Of a stretch of DNA of 64,000 bases, positions 56,048 to 64,000 are shown piece by piece. The first letter of the stretch is position 1. Each line of letters opens with the position of its first letter. The DNA comes from Pseudomonas nicosulfuronedens. GTDB lineage: Bacteria > Pseudomonadota > Gammaproteobacteria > Pseudomonadales > Pseudomonadaceae. The stretch is from positions 62,001 to 126,000 of the forward strand of contig NZ_SWDV01000002.1 of assembly GCF_005877905.1 (NCBI RefSeq), read 5' to 3'. The position numbers were made by a program, and so were the translations under genes. The notes below the pieces were generated by a model, which made no database searches, was not told the DNA's origin, and was given only the letters and a program-made list of their open reading frames with translations.

Positions 56048-58183
56048 ATGTCAGTGAGTCACTTGCAACACTCCGGTTTCTCCAGTCTCACCCCTCTGGT
56101 GCAGCCGCGCTCGGTCGCGGTGGTCGGCGCCTCCAGCGACCCGCACCGCATCGGCGGTCGCCCCATCGCCTACATGCTGCGCAACGGCTTCAGCGGTCGC
56201 ATCCTCCCGGTGAACCCCAACCGCACCGAGATCCAGGGCCTTCCGGCTTACGCCAGCGTCGATGCGCTGCCCGAAGCGCCGGACGTGGCGATCATCGCGG
56301 TGCCCGCGCCACAAGTGCTGGAGACCGTCCAGGCGCTGGGCCGAAAGGGTGCGCGCAGCGCCATCGTGTTCTCTTCCGGCTTCAGCGAAGTGGGTGAGGA
56401 AGGTGTGGCCATGCAGGACGCCATCGTCGAGGCTGCACGCGCAGCCAACATGCGCCTGCTGGGGCCGAACGCGCTGGGCGTGTTCAACGCCAACCTGGGC
56501 TACTACGCCTTCTTTTCCACCAGCCTGGAGCGCGGCATCCCGCTGGCTGGGCGCGTTGGCATCGCCACCCAGTCCGGTGCCTACGGCGCGCATCTGCTCG
56601 GCCTGTCACGGCAGCGTGGGCTGGGCACGCCGATCTGCGTCGCCACCGGCAACGAGGCCGACGTCACCCTGGGCGACGCCATCGGCTGGCTGGTGGAGTC
56701 GCCGGAGATCGACGTGGTGATGGCCTATGCCGAATCCATCCGCAACGTCGACAGCTTCCTTGCCGCCCTGGAAGCGGCCCATCGCGCCGGCAAACCGGTG
56801 ATCCTGCACAAGGTCGGGCGCAGCGAGCTGGGCGGCCGCGCGGCGATGTCCCACACCGCCTCCCTGGCGGGCGACGACAAGGTGCTCGACGCGGTGCTGG
56901 CCGACTACGCTGTGGTCCGCGCGCGCACCACCGAGGAGCTGGTGGACATCGCCTACCTCGCCACCCAGCGTATCTACCCGGTGAACAACAGCCTGGGGAT
57001 GATCACCGTCAGCGGCGGCGCCGGCATCATCGTCAGCGACGCCGCCGAGGACGTCGGCCTGCCCATGCCGCCGATGCCGGAAGCGGCCCAGGCGCGCCTG
57101 AAACAGCGCCTGCACTATGCCTCGCCGCTCAACCCGGTGGACTGCACCGCCCAGGCGCTCAACGACCTGAGCCTGGTCCACGACTTTACCGAGTCCATGG
57201 TGGTGGACGGCGGCTACCGCTCGCTGATCGCCTTCTTCACTCAGGCCGGTACCGCCGCCTCCATCGGCCCTCGCCTGGCCGAGCAGTTCGCGCGGATCAA
57301 GGTCGATCACCCGGACCGCCTGTTCGTGGTGTCGGTGATGGGCGAGGGCGAGGAGCTGGCGCCGTACCAGAAGGCCGGCTTCGCCCTGTTCGAAGACCCG
57401 ACCCGTGCGGTGCGCGCCATCCAGGCCATGGGCCAGCTGGGCGAAGCCTTCGCCCGACCGCTGCGCAGGATTCCCGTACCCGGTGGCGTGGAGCTGCCGG
57501 CCAGCACGCCCGGTGAGGCCGAAGCCAAGCAACTGTTGGCGCGCGCCGGCATCGAATCGGCGCCCGAGCGGGTGCTGAAAAGTGCGGCGGAAGCTGCTGC
57601 TTTCGCCGAGCAGATCGGCTTCCCGGTGGTGCTGAAAATCGCCTCGGCGGACATCCTGCACAAATCGGAAATCGGCGGCGTGCTACTCAATGTGAACAGC
57701 GCCCAGGCTGTGCGTGAGGGCTATGAGCTGTTGCTGCAACGCGCTGCCGAACATGCGCCGAGTGCTCGCCTGGACGGCGTGCTGGTGGCCCGTCAGCTGC
57801 AGGGCGGCGTGGAGTGTTTCATGGGCATCCAGCGCGACCCGCAGTTCGGTCCGGTGGCCGTGTTCGGCCTTGGCGGCATCTTCGTCGAAGTGCTCAAGGA
57901 CGTGGTGTTCCGTCGCTGCCCGTTCGGCGTCGATGAGGCCGAACAGATGATCCGCAGCATCAAGGGCGCGCCGCTGCTGCTGGGCGCACGGGGTCGTCCG
58001 GTGACCGACATCAAGGCGCTGTCACGGGTGCTCGCGCAGCTCTCGCAGTTCGCCGCCGAGGCTGGCCCGCGCCTGCGCTCGGTGGACCTCAACCCGGTCT
58101 TCGCCATGCCCGAGGGGCAGGGCGCCTGGGCCGCCGATGCGGTGCTGGAAGTGGAGGAGGTGGCCCATGGCGCTGAATCCTGA
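56048..58183 (+). CDS. ADP-forming acyl-CoA synthetase (acetate--CoA ligase family)
   Basis: A 711-residue fusion of alpha and beta subunits. Residues 1-460 are the CoA-binding and ligase part (PRSVAVVGASSDPHRIGGRPIAY; the phosphohistidine loop SHTASLAGDDKVLDAVL), and the C-terminal part is an ATP-grasp (IGFPVVLKIASADILHKSEIGGVLLNV; GVLVARQLQGGVECFMG). It forms acyl-CoA with ADP and phosphate, cheaper than AMP-forming ligases. In this cluster it probably activates the imported acid. ATG at 56048 with AGGTGGA is preferred over TTG at 56030. It overlaps the MaoC gene by 17 bases. Confidence 0.88.
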   Translation: MSVSHLQHSGFSSLTPLVQPRSVAVVGASSDPHRIGGRPIAYMLRNGFSGRILPVNPNRTEIQGLPAYASVDALPEAPDVAIIAVPAPQVLETVQALGRKGARSAIVFSSGFSEVGEEGVAMQDAIVEAARAANMRLLGPNALGVFNANLGYYAFFSTSLERGIPLAGRVGIATQSGAYGAHLLGLSRQRGLGTPICVATGNEADVTLGDAIGWLVESPEIDVVMAYAESIRNVDSFLAALEAAHRAGKPVILHKVGRSELGGRAAMSHTASLAGDDKVLDAVLADYAVVRARTTEELVDIAYLATQRIYPVNNSLGMITVSGGAGIIVSDAAEDVGLPMPPMPEAAQARLKQRLHYASPLNPVDCTAQALNDLSLVHDFTESMVVDGGYRSLIAFFTQAGTAASIGPRLAEQFARIKVDHPDRLFVVSVMGEGEELAPYQKAGFALFEDPTRAVRAIQAMGQLGEAFARPLRRIPVPGGVELPASTPGEAEAKQLLARAGIESAPERVLKSAAEAAAFAEQIGFPVVLKIASADILHKSEIGGVLLNVNSAQAVREGYELLLQRAAEHAPSARLDGVLVARQLQGGVECFMGIQRDPQFGPVAVFGLGGIFVEVLKDVVFRRCPFGVDEAEQMIRSIKGAPLLLGARGRPVTDIKALSRVLAQLSQFAAEAGPRLRSVDLNPVFAMPEGQGAWAADAVLEVEEVAHGAES

Positions 58184-59048
58184 GCACCTGCTGAACTACC
58201 CGATTCCCGAGGTGCGGCAGCGCTTCAGCCGTCACGACAGTGCTTTCTACGCGCTGTCGGTGGGGCTGGGGGCTGACCCGCTGGACGAGCACCAGCTGAC
58301 CTTCGTCGATGCCAATCGTGAGCTCCAGGCGCTGCCCTGCATGGCCGTGGTGCTCGGCCATCCCGGCTTCTGGCTGGGCAACCCGGACACCGGCGTCGAT
58401 GCCCTGCGCCTGGTCCACGGCGAGCAGAGCATCGAATGGCGCAAGCCGCTGCCGGTGGAAGGTGAAGTGATTGGCCGCACCCGTGTCACGGGGCTTGTGG
58501 ACAAGGGCGCCGGCAAGGGCGCGCTGCTCTACAGCGAGAAGGTCGTCAGCGATGCGCAGAGCGGCGAGGTGCTGGCGATCGCCCGTGGCACCACCTTCCT
58601 GCGCGGGGACGGCGGCTTCGGTGGCGACAGCCAGTCGCTGAGCCAGCCGCACCGTTTGCCCGAACAGGCGCCGGACCTGGTCATCGACCTGCCGACACGC
58701 CCCGAACAGGCGCTGCATTACCGCCTCAACGGCGACGACAACCCGATCCACGCCAGCCCTGCAGCGGCCGCCCGCGGTGGTTTTCCGCGGCCGATCCTGC
58801 ATGGCCTGTGCACCCTCGGCGTGGCCTTCCACGCGCTGCTGCGCGGTTACGCCGACTACCGCGCGGAGCGCTTCGCCCACCTGCAGGTGCGCTTCTCCGC
58901 ACCGGTGTTCCCCGGCGAAACCCTGCGTACCGAAATCTGGAACGACGGCTCCTTCCGCACCCGCGTCGTCGAACGCGACGTGGTGGTGCTCGACAACGGC
59001 CGCGTACGCCTAACCCCGGACAGCGGAGAAACAGCCGGGATGGCCTAG
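58167..59048 (+). CDS. MaoC-type enoyl-CoA hydratase
   Basis: A 293-residue double-hotdog protein like eukaryotic hydratase 2. The C-terminal half has the active-site motif GDDNPIHASPAAAARGGFPRPILHGLCTLG with the Asp and His of R-specific hydratases; the N-terminal half (RFSRHDSAFYALSVGLG, TGLVDKGAGKGALLYSEKVV) is a degenerate hotdog. It adds water to 2-enoyl-CoA giving the 3R-hydroxy form, suited to bulky acyl chains. GGAGGAGG precedes ATG 58167, inside the synthetase gene. Confidence 0.88.
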   Translation: MALNPEHLLNYPIPEVRQRFSRHDSAFYALSVGLGADPLDEHQLTFVDANRELQALPCMAVVLGHPGFWLGNPDTGVDALRLVHGEQSIEWRKPLPVEGEVIGRTRVTGLVDKGAGKGALLYSEKVVSDAQSGEVLAIARGTTFLRGDGGFGGDSQSLSQPHRLPEQAPDLVIDLPTRPEQALHYRLNGDDNPIHASPAAAARGGFPRPILHGLCTLGVAFHALLRGYADYRAERFAHLQVRFSAPVFPGETLRTEIWNDGSFRTRVVERDVVVLDNGRVRLTPDSGETAGMA

Positions 59049-59087
59049 CGCGAAGACGACCTCAACTCACCTGCGAGAACAACAACA

Positions 59088-60449
59088 ATGAACGCATCCG
59101 ACAGCTTGGCCCAGGGCTCCGCGATACCGCGGCGGACCCTGGTGATCGCCTTCTTCTTCTGCTTCCTGGGTCTGCTCGCCGACGGCGCGGACCTGATGTT
59201 CCTCGCCTACAGCCTGAACAGCCTCAAGGCTGAGTTCGGCCTGTCCAACTTCGAGGCCGGGTCGCTGGGCAGCATCACCCTGGCCGGCATGGCCATCGGC
59301 GGCATCTATGGTGGCTGGGCGTGCGACCGCTTCGGTCGGGTGCGCGTGGTGACCTGGACCATCCTGGTGTTCTCCGTCGGCACCGCGTTGCTGGGCCTGG
59401 CGCACAACTACTGGGCCTTCGCGCTGATCCGCTTCGTCTCCTCGCTGGGCCTGGGCTCGCTGTTCGTGGCCTGCAACATCCTGATGTCCGAGTTCGTCAC
59501 CGCCAAGTACCGCACCACCATCCTGGCGACCATGCAGGCCGGCTGGACCGTGGGCTACCTGGTGGCGACCGTACTCGCCGGACAGATCATCCCGGATTAC
59601 GGCTGGCGTGCGCTGTTCTTCACCGCCATCGGCGCGGCGCTGATCTGCCTGGCGCTGCGGCCCTGGGTGCCGGAGTCGCCGTCGTGGCTGGCCGCTCGTG
59701 CGCAACGGGTGCAACAGCGTGCTGCCGGCGCCGCCCGCCAGGCGGCCAGCAGCGGCGGCATGCGCCAGTTGCTGGTCGACCCGTCCACCCGACGGATGTT
59801 CGTGCTCTGGAGCCTCACCTCGTGCTTCCTGCTGTTCGGCTACTACGGCACCAACAACTGGATGCCCTCGTACCTGGAGAGCGAGCTGGGCATGAACTTC
59901 AAGTCCATGACCGGCTACATGGTCGGCACCTACACCGCGATGATCCTCGGCAAGGTGCTCGCCGGCATCGCCTCGGACCGCTTCGGCCGCCGCGCCACCT
60001 TCGCCGCCGGCGCCATCGGCACCGCCATCTTCATGCCGGTGATCGTGTTCTGGCACACGCCGGACAACATCGTCTGGATCCTCGCGCTGTTCGGCTTCAT
60101 CTACGGCGTGCCGGTGGGCGTGCTGGCCACCTACATGACCGAGAGCTTCTCCACCCAGGTACGCGGCGCTGCCGTGGGCACTTCCTACAACCTCGGCCGC
60201 ATCGGCGCGGCGGTGGCCCCGGCGGCCATCGGCCTGCTGGCCTCCCACGTGTCCATCGGCGCGGGCTTCCTGGTGATGGGTATCACCTACGTCATCACCG
60301 GCCTGATCCCCGCGCTGCTGATCCCCAACCGGCTGTATGACCCGAACCGCGAGGCGCGCACGGCGCAGCCCAGCGCGCCTGCGCCTGCGTCGACGCACAG
60401 CACTGCCCGCCCGCTGGGCCAACCCGTCACGGAGGAAAGCCTGCGATGA
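59088..60449 (+). CDS. MFS transporter (aromatic acid:H+ symporter-like)
   Basis: A 453-residue, 12-helix carrier of the AAHS group. It shows LLADGADLMFLAYSLNSLKAEFGLSNFEAG, loop motif GGIYGGWACDRFGRVRVVTW, and the later GKVLAGIASDRFGRRATF. The C terminus is a hydrophilic 40-residue tail rich in Ala, Pro and Thr. As the only transporter in the cluster it likely imports the acid that the synthetase activates. It begins 39 bases after the MaoC gene. Confidence 0.87.
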   Translation: MNASDSLAQGSAIPRRTLVIAFFFCFLGLLADGADLMFLAYSLNSLKAEFGLSNFEAGSLGSITLAGMAIGGIYGGWACDRFGRVRVVTWTILVFSVGTALLGLAHNYWAFALIRFVSSLGLGSLFVACNILMSEFVTAKYRTTILATMQAGWTVGYLVATVLAGQIIPDYGWRALFFTAIGAALICLALRPWVPESPSWLAARAQRVQQRAAGAARQAASSGGMRQLLVDPSTRRMFVLWSLTSCFLLFGYYGTNNWMPSYLESELGMNFKSMTGYMVGTYTAMILGKVLAGIASDRFGRRATFAAGAIGTAIFMPVIVFWHTPDNIVWILALFGFIYGVPVGVLATYMTESFSTQVRGAAVGTSYNLGRIGAAVAPAAIGLLASHVSIGAGFLVMGITYVITGLIPALLIPNRLYDPNREARTAQPSAPAPASTHSTARPLGQPVTEESLR

Positions 60450-60892
60450 CCGATCTCACCTGCGCTGCCAATGCGCCCGGGCCGGACATGTTCCCCCGCG
60501 ATCGATACACCTTCCAGGAGTTCCTCGGCCTGGAGCGCTGGGTCGATGGCGAGGTGGTGCGGGTGCGCCTGCGCCACCGTCCGGAGCTGATGAACTACAT
60601 CGACAGCTTCCACGGCGGCGTGCTGATGAGCGTGCTCGACGCCGCCATGGCCGGGGCCATCCGCGCGCAGATGCCGGGTTGCTCGATGGTCACCATCGAC
60701 ATGGCCACCCACTTCATGGGCAGCACCCGCGGCGAGATCAACGCCGTCGGCCGGTTGCTCAAGCGCACCCGCACGCTGTGCTTCTGCGCGGCGGATATCT
60801 ACGACGAGGCCGGCGAGCTGATCGCCAGCGCCACCGGCAGTTTCAAGTACCGGCCCGTAGCGGCCGGAGCTGTTCAACCGACACGGGAATGA
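60446..60892 (+). CDS. PaaI-type hotdog thioesterase
   Basis: A 148-residue hotdog protein with the catalytic loop FHGGVLMSVLDAAMAGAIRAQMPG and MVTIDMATHFMGSTRGEINAVGRLLKRTRTLCFCAADIYDEAGELIASATGSFKY. It probably rescues CoA from dead-end thioesters of the pathway. ATG at 60446 overlaps the MFS gene end by four bases. The first 20 residues contain no further motif. Confidence 0.87.
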   Translation: MTDLTCAANAPGPDMFPRDRYTFQEFLGLERWVDGEVVRVRLRHRPELMNYIDSFHGGVLMSVLDAAMAGAIRAQMPGCSMVTIDMATHFMGSTRGEINAVGRLLKRTRTLCFCAADIYDEAGELIASATGSFKYRPVAAGAVQPTRE

Positions 60893-60896
60893 TGAA

Positions 60897-61955
60897 ATGA
60901 CCGACCACACCGCGATGGCCGAGGAACGCGAAGAGCGCCTGCGGCTGATCCGTGACAGCGCCGCCTCCCTGGTCCCGCGCGGCGGCGACCTGGGGCGGGT
61001 GCGCCGCCTGCGCTTCCAGTCGGCGGGCGTGGACCGCGACGCCTGGGGTGAAGTCTGCGCCATGGGCTGGCCGGGCCTGCGCCTCGCCGAAGAGCTGGGC
61101 GGCAGCGGCCTGGGCATGGCCGAGTACACCGCGCTGCTGGAAGAGCTCGGGCGCGGCCTGCTGCCCGAGCCGCTGATCGAGGCGAGCCTGGTGGCGCCAT
61201 TACTGCCGGCTGACGAGCGCGACGCGCTGCTGGCTGGCGAGCGGTTGATCCTGCCCGCCGGTATCGGCTACGAAGCGGGCGCTGCGTTACCGGTACTGCG
61301 CGACGGCCAGTTGCGCGGCGAGATCGCCCATGTGGCGCTGGGGGCTGCCGCCGACGCGTGGCTGGTCGCCTGCAACACCGGTCTCGCGTTGGTGCAGCGC
61401 AATGCCGAGGGATTGAGTGTTCACCAGGAACCGACCCAGGACGGCGGCCACCTCGCGCGTCTGCGCTTCGACGGCACGCCGGCGAAGCTTGTCGAAGCCA
61501 CGCCCGCGGCGCTCGATGAGTCGGCACTGGCCTGCGCCGCCTACCTGGTGGGCCTGATGGATGCGACCTTCGAACAGACCCGCGACTACCTCGGTGTACG
61601 CCGCCAGTTCGGCCGTGAGATCGGCAGCTTCCAGTCGCTGCAGCACCGCATGGTCGACCTGAAACTGCAGATCGAACTGGCCCGCGCCATCGTCGGCGAA
61701 GCGGCCGCCGCGCTGGACGACGGCGCACCGACCGCGCAGGTGCAGCGCCTGGTGTCCACCGCCAAGGTACGTGCAGCCGAGGCCGCCATGCTGGTCACCC
61801 GCCAGGCGATTCAGCTGCACGGCGGCATCGGCTACACCGACGAGGCCGACATCGGCCTGTTCCTGCGCCGCGCCATGGTGTTGCTCAACAGCCAGGGCTC
61901 GCTGGCCTTCCACCGGGCGCGCTACATCGCCTTGCTGCATGCGGAGGTGGCGTGA
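60897..61955 (+). CDS. Acyl-CoA dehydrogenase subunit lacking visible catalytic glutamate
   Basis: A short 352-residue acyl-CoA dehydrogenase. The FAD-binding C-terminal motif is RRQFGREIGSFQSLQHRMVDL and the substrate-side LHGGIGYTDEADIGLFLRRA is present, but the chain ends without the YEGT/YGGTxEIQ loop and there is no glutamate at the alternative helix position (CAAYLVGLMDATFEQ). Actinobacterial steroid-degrading FadE pairs combine such a non-catalytic subunit with an active one in an alpha2beta2 enzyme; the second dehydrogenase at 62736 would be the partner. Overlaps the crotonase gene by one base. Confidence 0.82.
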   Translation: MTDHTAMAEEREERLRLIRDSAASLVPRGGDLGRVRRLRFQSAGVDRDAWGEVCAMGWPGLRLAEELGGSGLGMAEYTALLEELGRGLLPEPLIEASLVAPLLPADERDALLAGERLILPAGIGYEAGAALPVLRDGQLRGEIAHVALGAAADAWLVACNTGLALVQRNAEGLSVHQEPTQDGGHLARLRFDGTPAKLVEATPAALDESALACAAYLVGLMDATFEQTRDYLGVRRQFGREIGSFQSLQHRMVDLKLQIELARAIVGEAAAALDDGAPTAQVQRLVSTAKVRAAEAAMLVTRQAIQLHGGIGYTDEADIGLFLRRAMVLLNSQGSLAFHRARYIALLHAEVA

Positions 61956-62719
61956 TGAGCGAGATGCTGCTGCAGGAAAGCCATGGCTCGGTGCGCCTGC
62001 TGCGCTTCAACAATCCGGCGCGGCGCAATGCGTTGTCCCCCGCGCTGCGTGCCGAGTTGCTCGAAGCACTGCGTGAGGCGGATGCCGATCCCGCCGTGCG
62101 CAGCGTGGTGCTCACTGGCTCGGCGGAAGTCTTCAGCGCCGGCGGTGACCTCAGCGACATGCACGTCACCGACCTCAACGCCGGCCGCGTGCGCATGCAG
62201 AAGAACGCCGACCTGATCCGCCAGATGCTGCGCATGGGTAAGCCGATCATCGCCGCCATCGAAGGTTGGGCGGTGGGTGCCGGGCTGTCCGTGGCGCTGG
62301 CCTGCGACAGCCTGGTATGTGGCGGCACGGCACGCTTCGCCGCCGGCTTCGGCAAGGTCGGGCTGCTCGCCGACCTCGGCCAGCTGCACACCCTGCCGGC
62401 CCGTATCGGCATCGGCCGCGCCCGGCAGGTGCTGATGTTCGGCCAGGTGATCGAAGCCGAGGAAGCGCTGCGCATTGGCCTGGTGGATCAGCTCTGTGCA
62501 CCCGGTGCCGCGCTGGATGCCGCGCTCGCGCTGGCCGCGAAGGTCGAGCAGCAGGCACCGCTGGCGCTGGCGCTGACCAAGGCATTGCTCGCCGATGGCC
62601 TGGAACTGCTGCTCGAACGCGAGGGCGATTTCCAGAGCCAGCTGTTCCTCAGCGCCGACCATGCCGAAGGCAAGGCGGCTTTCCTCGAAAAACGTTCCCC
62701 GAATTTCCGGGGCCAGTAA
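61955..62719 (+). CDS. Enoyl-CoA hydratase/isomerase family protein
   Basis: A 254-residue crotonase. It has the oxyanion motifs SAGGDLSDM and GWAVGAGLSVALACDSLV. The two glutamates of classic hydratases are replaced: the segment reads FGKVGLLADLGQLHTLPARIG, closer to PaaG-type isomerases that keep one aspartate. With MaoC already supplying hydratase activity, this protein may shift a double bond. GGAGG lies before the ATG at 61955; a GTG one codon earlier is possible. Confidence 0.86.
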   Translation: MSEMLLQESHGSVRLLRFNNPARRNALSPALRAELLEALREADADPAVRSVVLTGSAEVFSAGGDLSDMHVTDLNAGRVRMQKNADLIRQMLRMGKPIIAAIEGWAVGAGLSVALACDSLVCGGTARFAAGFGKVGLLADLGQLHTLPARIGIGRARQVLMFGQVIEAEEALRIGLVDQLCAPGAALDAALALAAKVEQQAPLALALTKALLADGLELLLEREGDFQSQLFLSADHAEGKAAFLEKRSPNFRGQ

Positions 62720-62735
62720 TCAAGAGAGCAGTGAC

Positions 62736-63881
62736 ATGACCGATTACAACGCCCTGGGCGATGACGAATTCCGCCGACTGGTGCGCGACTGGGTCGCCGC
62801 CAACTACCCGCAACGCATCCGCAATCCGGCCCACCGCCTGGGCCGCGACGACACCTGGGAGTGGTACCAGGCGCTGTCGCAGCAGGGCTGGCTGTGCCCC
62901 GGCTGGCCCGTGCAGCACGGCGGCATGGGGCTGTCCGCCGGCAAGCAGCTGATCATGATCGAGGAGATGGAAAACTACGGCTGCGCGCGCCTGCCCGACA
63001 GCGGCATCACCATGCTCGGTCCGCTGCTGATCCGCTATGGCACCGACGCCCAGCGCGAGCGCTTCCTGCCGCGCATCCTCAGTGGCGAAGACATCTGGTG
63101 CCAGGGTTACAGCGAACCCAACGCCGGCTCCGACCTGGCCAGCCTGCGCACCGAGGCGGTGCTGCGTGACGGCGAATGGGTGATCAACGGCCAGAAGACC
63201 TGGACCACCATGGGCACCGAGGCCAACTGGATCTTCGTGCTGGCGCGCACCGAGCGTAGCGCCAAGGCGCAGCAGGGCATCAGCTTCCTGCTGGTGCCGA
63301 TGGACAGCCCCGGCGTCGAGGTTCGGCCGATCCTCAACCTCGAACTGCAGGGCGAATTCTGCGAGGTGTTCTTCAACGACGTGCGCGTGCCGGAGGAGAA
63401 CCTCGTCGGCGCGGTCAACCACGGCTGGGGCATGGCCAAGGCGCTGCTGGGCTTCGAGCGCATCTTCCTCGGCTCGCCGAAGCAGGCCACCTTCGCCCTC
63501 GAACGCCTGGTGCGCCTGGCGCGTCACCAGGGTCTGTGGGACGACCCGGTGTTCTCCCAGCGCTTCGCCGCACTGAGCATGGACCTGGACTGCCACAAAG
63601 CGCTCTACGAACGCTTCGCCGAACGCCTGCGGCGTGGCGAGGAGCTGGGCCCGGACGTTTCCCTGCTGAAGATCCACCAGTCCGAGCTGTACCAGCGCAT
63701 CAGCGAGCTGGGACTGGAGATCGCCGGCGTGGACTCCGCCCTGCTCAACCCCTTCGCCGACGATCCCGAGCTGCACCCGGCGGGCATCTTCATCCAGTCA
63801 CGGCCGACCACCATCTACGGCGGCACCAACGAGATCCAGCGCAACATCCTGGCCAAGGCCGTGCTCGGCCTGCCGAGCTGA
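62736..63881 (+). CDS. Acyl-CoA dehydrogenase (catalytic subunit)
   Basis: A 381-residue dehydrogenase of the FadE26/IVD-like class. It shows WCQGYSEPNAGSDLASL (FAD/substrate), NGQKTWTTMG, and the catalytic base in LLGFERIFLG (Glu241), which matches the isovaleryl-type position; the C-terminal loop is IYGGTNEIQRNIL with glycine where medium-chain enzymes have glutamate. It likely forms a heteromer with the 352-residue protein upstream. ATG at 62736. Confidence 0.9.
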   Translation: MTDYNALGDDEFRRLVRDWVAANYPQRIRNPAHRLGRDDTWEWYQALSQQGWLCPGWPVQHGGMGLSAGKQLIMIEEMENYGCARLPDSGITMLGPLLIRYGTDAQRERFLPRILSGEDIWCQGYSEPNAGSDLASLRTEAVLRDGEWVINGQKTWTTMGTEANWIFVLARTERSAKAQQGISFLLVPMDSPGVEVRPILNLELQGEFCEVFFNDVRVPEENLVGAVNHGWGMAKALLGFERIFLGSPKQATFALERLVRLARHQGLWDDPVFSQRFAALSMDLDCHKALYERFAERLRRGEELGPDVSLLKIHQSELYQRISELGLEIAGVDSALLNPFADDPELHPAGIFIQSRPTTIYGGTNEIQRNILAKAVLGLPS

Positions 63882-63934
63882 TCTGCGCGCAACGAATTCT
63901 CCGATTGAACGAACCGAACAGTAAGGAATTAGCG

Positions 63935-64000
63935 ATGACCCAACGACTCAACGAAGGCAAGGTAGCGATCGTCACCGGCGCCGGTGGCGGCATCGGCCGC
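63935..64000 (+). CDS. Short-chain dehydrogenase (3' end outside window)
   Basis: Only the first 22 codons are in the window: MTQRLNEGKVAIVTGAGGGIGR, written here as MTQRLNEGK plus VAIVTGAGGGIGR, where TGAGGGIG is the NAD(P)-binding glycine motif of classical SDRs. TAAGGAAT precedes the ATG at 63935. In this operon it would oxidise the 3-hydroxyacyl-CoA made by the MaoC hydratase, completing the beta-oxidation set. Confidence 0.85.
   Translation, partial: MTQRLNEGKVAIVTGAGGGIGR

Overview
The window is about 66% GC and reads as a chromosomal segment of a Pseudomonas, most likely the P. aeruginosa / P. citronellolis / P. nitroreducens side of the genus. The reasons are the protein sequences, Pseudomonas-type REP palindromes (GCGAGCAAGCTCGCTCC cores), a LadS hybrid sensor, and a gene order (nrdR-rib-nusB-thiL-pgpA; proA-nadD-rsfS-rlmH-mrdA-rodA-mltB-rlpA-dacC-lipB-lipA; holA-lptE-leuS; lnt-corC-ybeY-phoH-miaB; hemL-thiE-thiD; ladS) that, from memory, follows the P. 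aeruginosa chromosome. No tRNA, rRNA, CRISPR array, insertion sequence or prophage structural gene was seen.

Layout. 1-9.6 kb: nrdR (5' cut by the window), ribD, an FMN riboswitch, ribE, ribB with a degenerate second domain, ribH, nusB, thiL, pgpA, two exported proteins, the genuine GTP cyclohydrolase II ribA, a membrane protein and a BtuF-like binding protein. 9.6-16.7 kb: a LysR regulator divergent from an ABM-domain monooxygenase and a quinone-oxidoreductase-like enzyme, a DedA-PAP2 fusion coupled to a 3-methyladenine glycosylase, a methyltransferase and an RhlA-like hydrolase with an extra C-terminal domain. 17-28.3 kb: proA, nadD, rsfS, rlmH, the cell-elongation/peptidoglycan set (mrdA, rodA, mltB, rlpA, dacC) and the lipoate genes ybeD, lipB, lipA. 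28.3-33.2 kb is an accessory stretch: a lytic transglycosylase, a small secreted protein, a short arfA ribosome-rescue gene with an internal hairpin, a YCII-like protein, a candidate C4-type antisense RNA next to a small unknown gene, and an MFS carrier. 33.3-49.3 kb: holA, lptE, leuS, envelope genes, lnt-corC-ybeY-phoH, miaB, small unknowns, hemL, thiE, thiD. 49.5-53.1 kb: ladS and a branched-chain aminotransferase.

53.4-64 kb is the most distinctive part: an IclR regulator divergent from an apparently continuous catabolic operon running off the right edge. It encodes an OB-fold partner, a thiolase-like protein without the usual nucleophile cysteine, an ADP-forming acyl-CoA synthetase, a MaoC hydratase, an aromatic-acid-type MFS importer, a hotdog thioesterase, two acyl-CoA dehydrogenases (the first lacking visible catalytic residues), a crotonase and an SDR. 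Read together it looks like uptake, CoA activation and beta-oxidation/retro-aldol shortening of a bulky carboxylic acid; the arrangement parallels steroid side-chain enzymes, but the substrate is unknown.

The intergenic regions hold several inverted REP pairs, a cloverleaf-like palindromic element, long GC hairpins and bidirectional terminators. Most very long antisense reading frames are by-products of high GC and were discarded.
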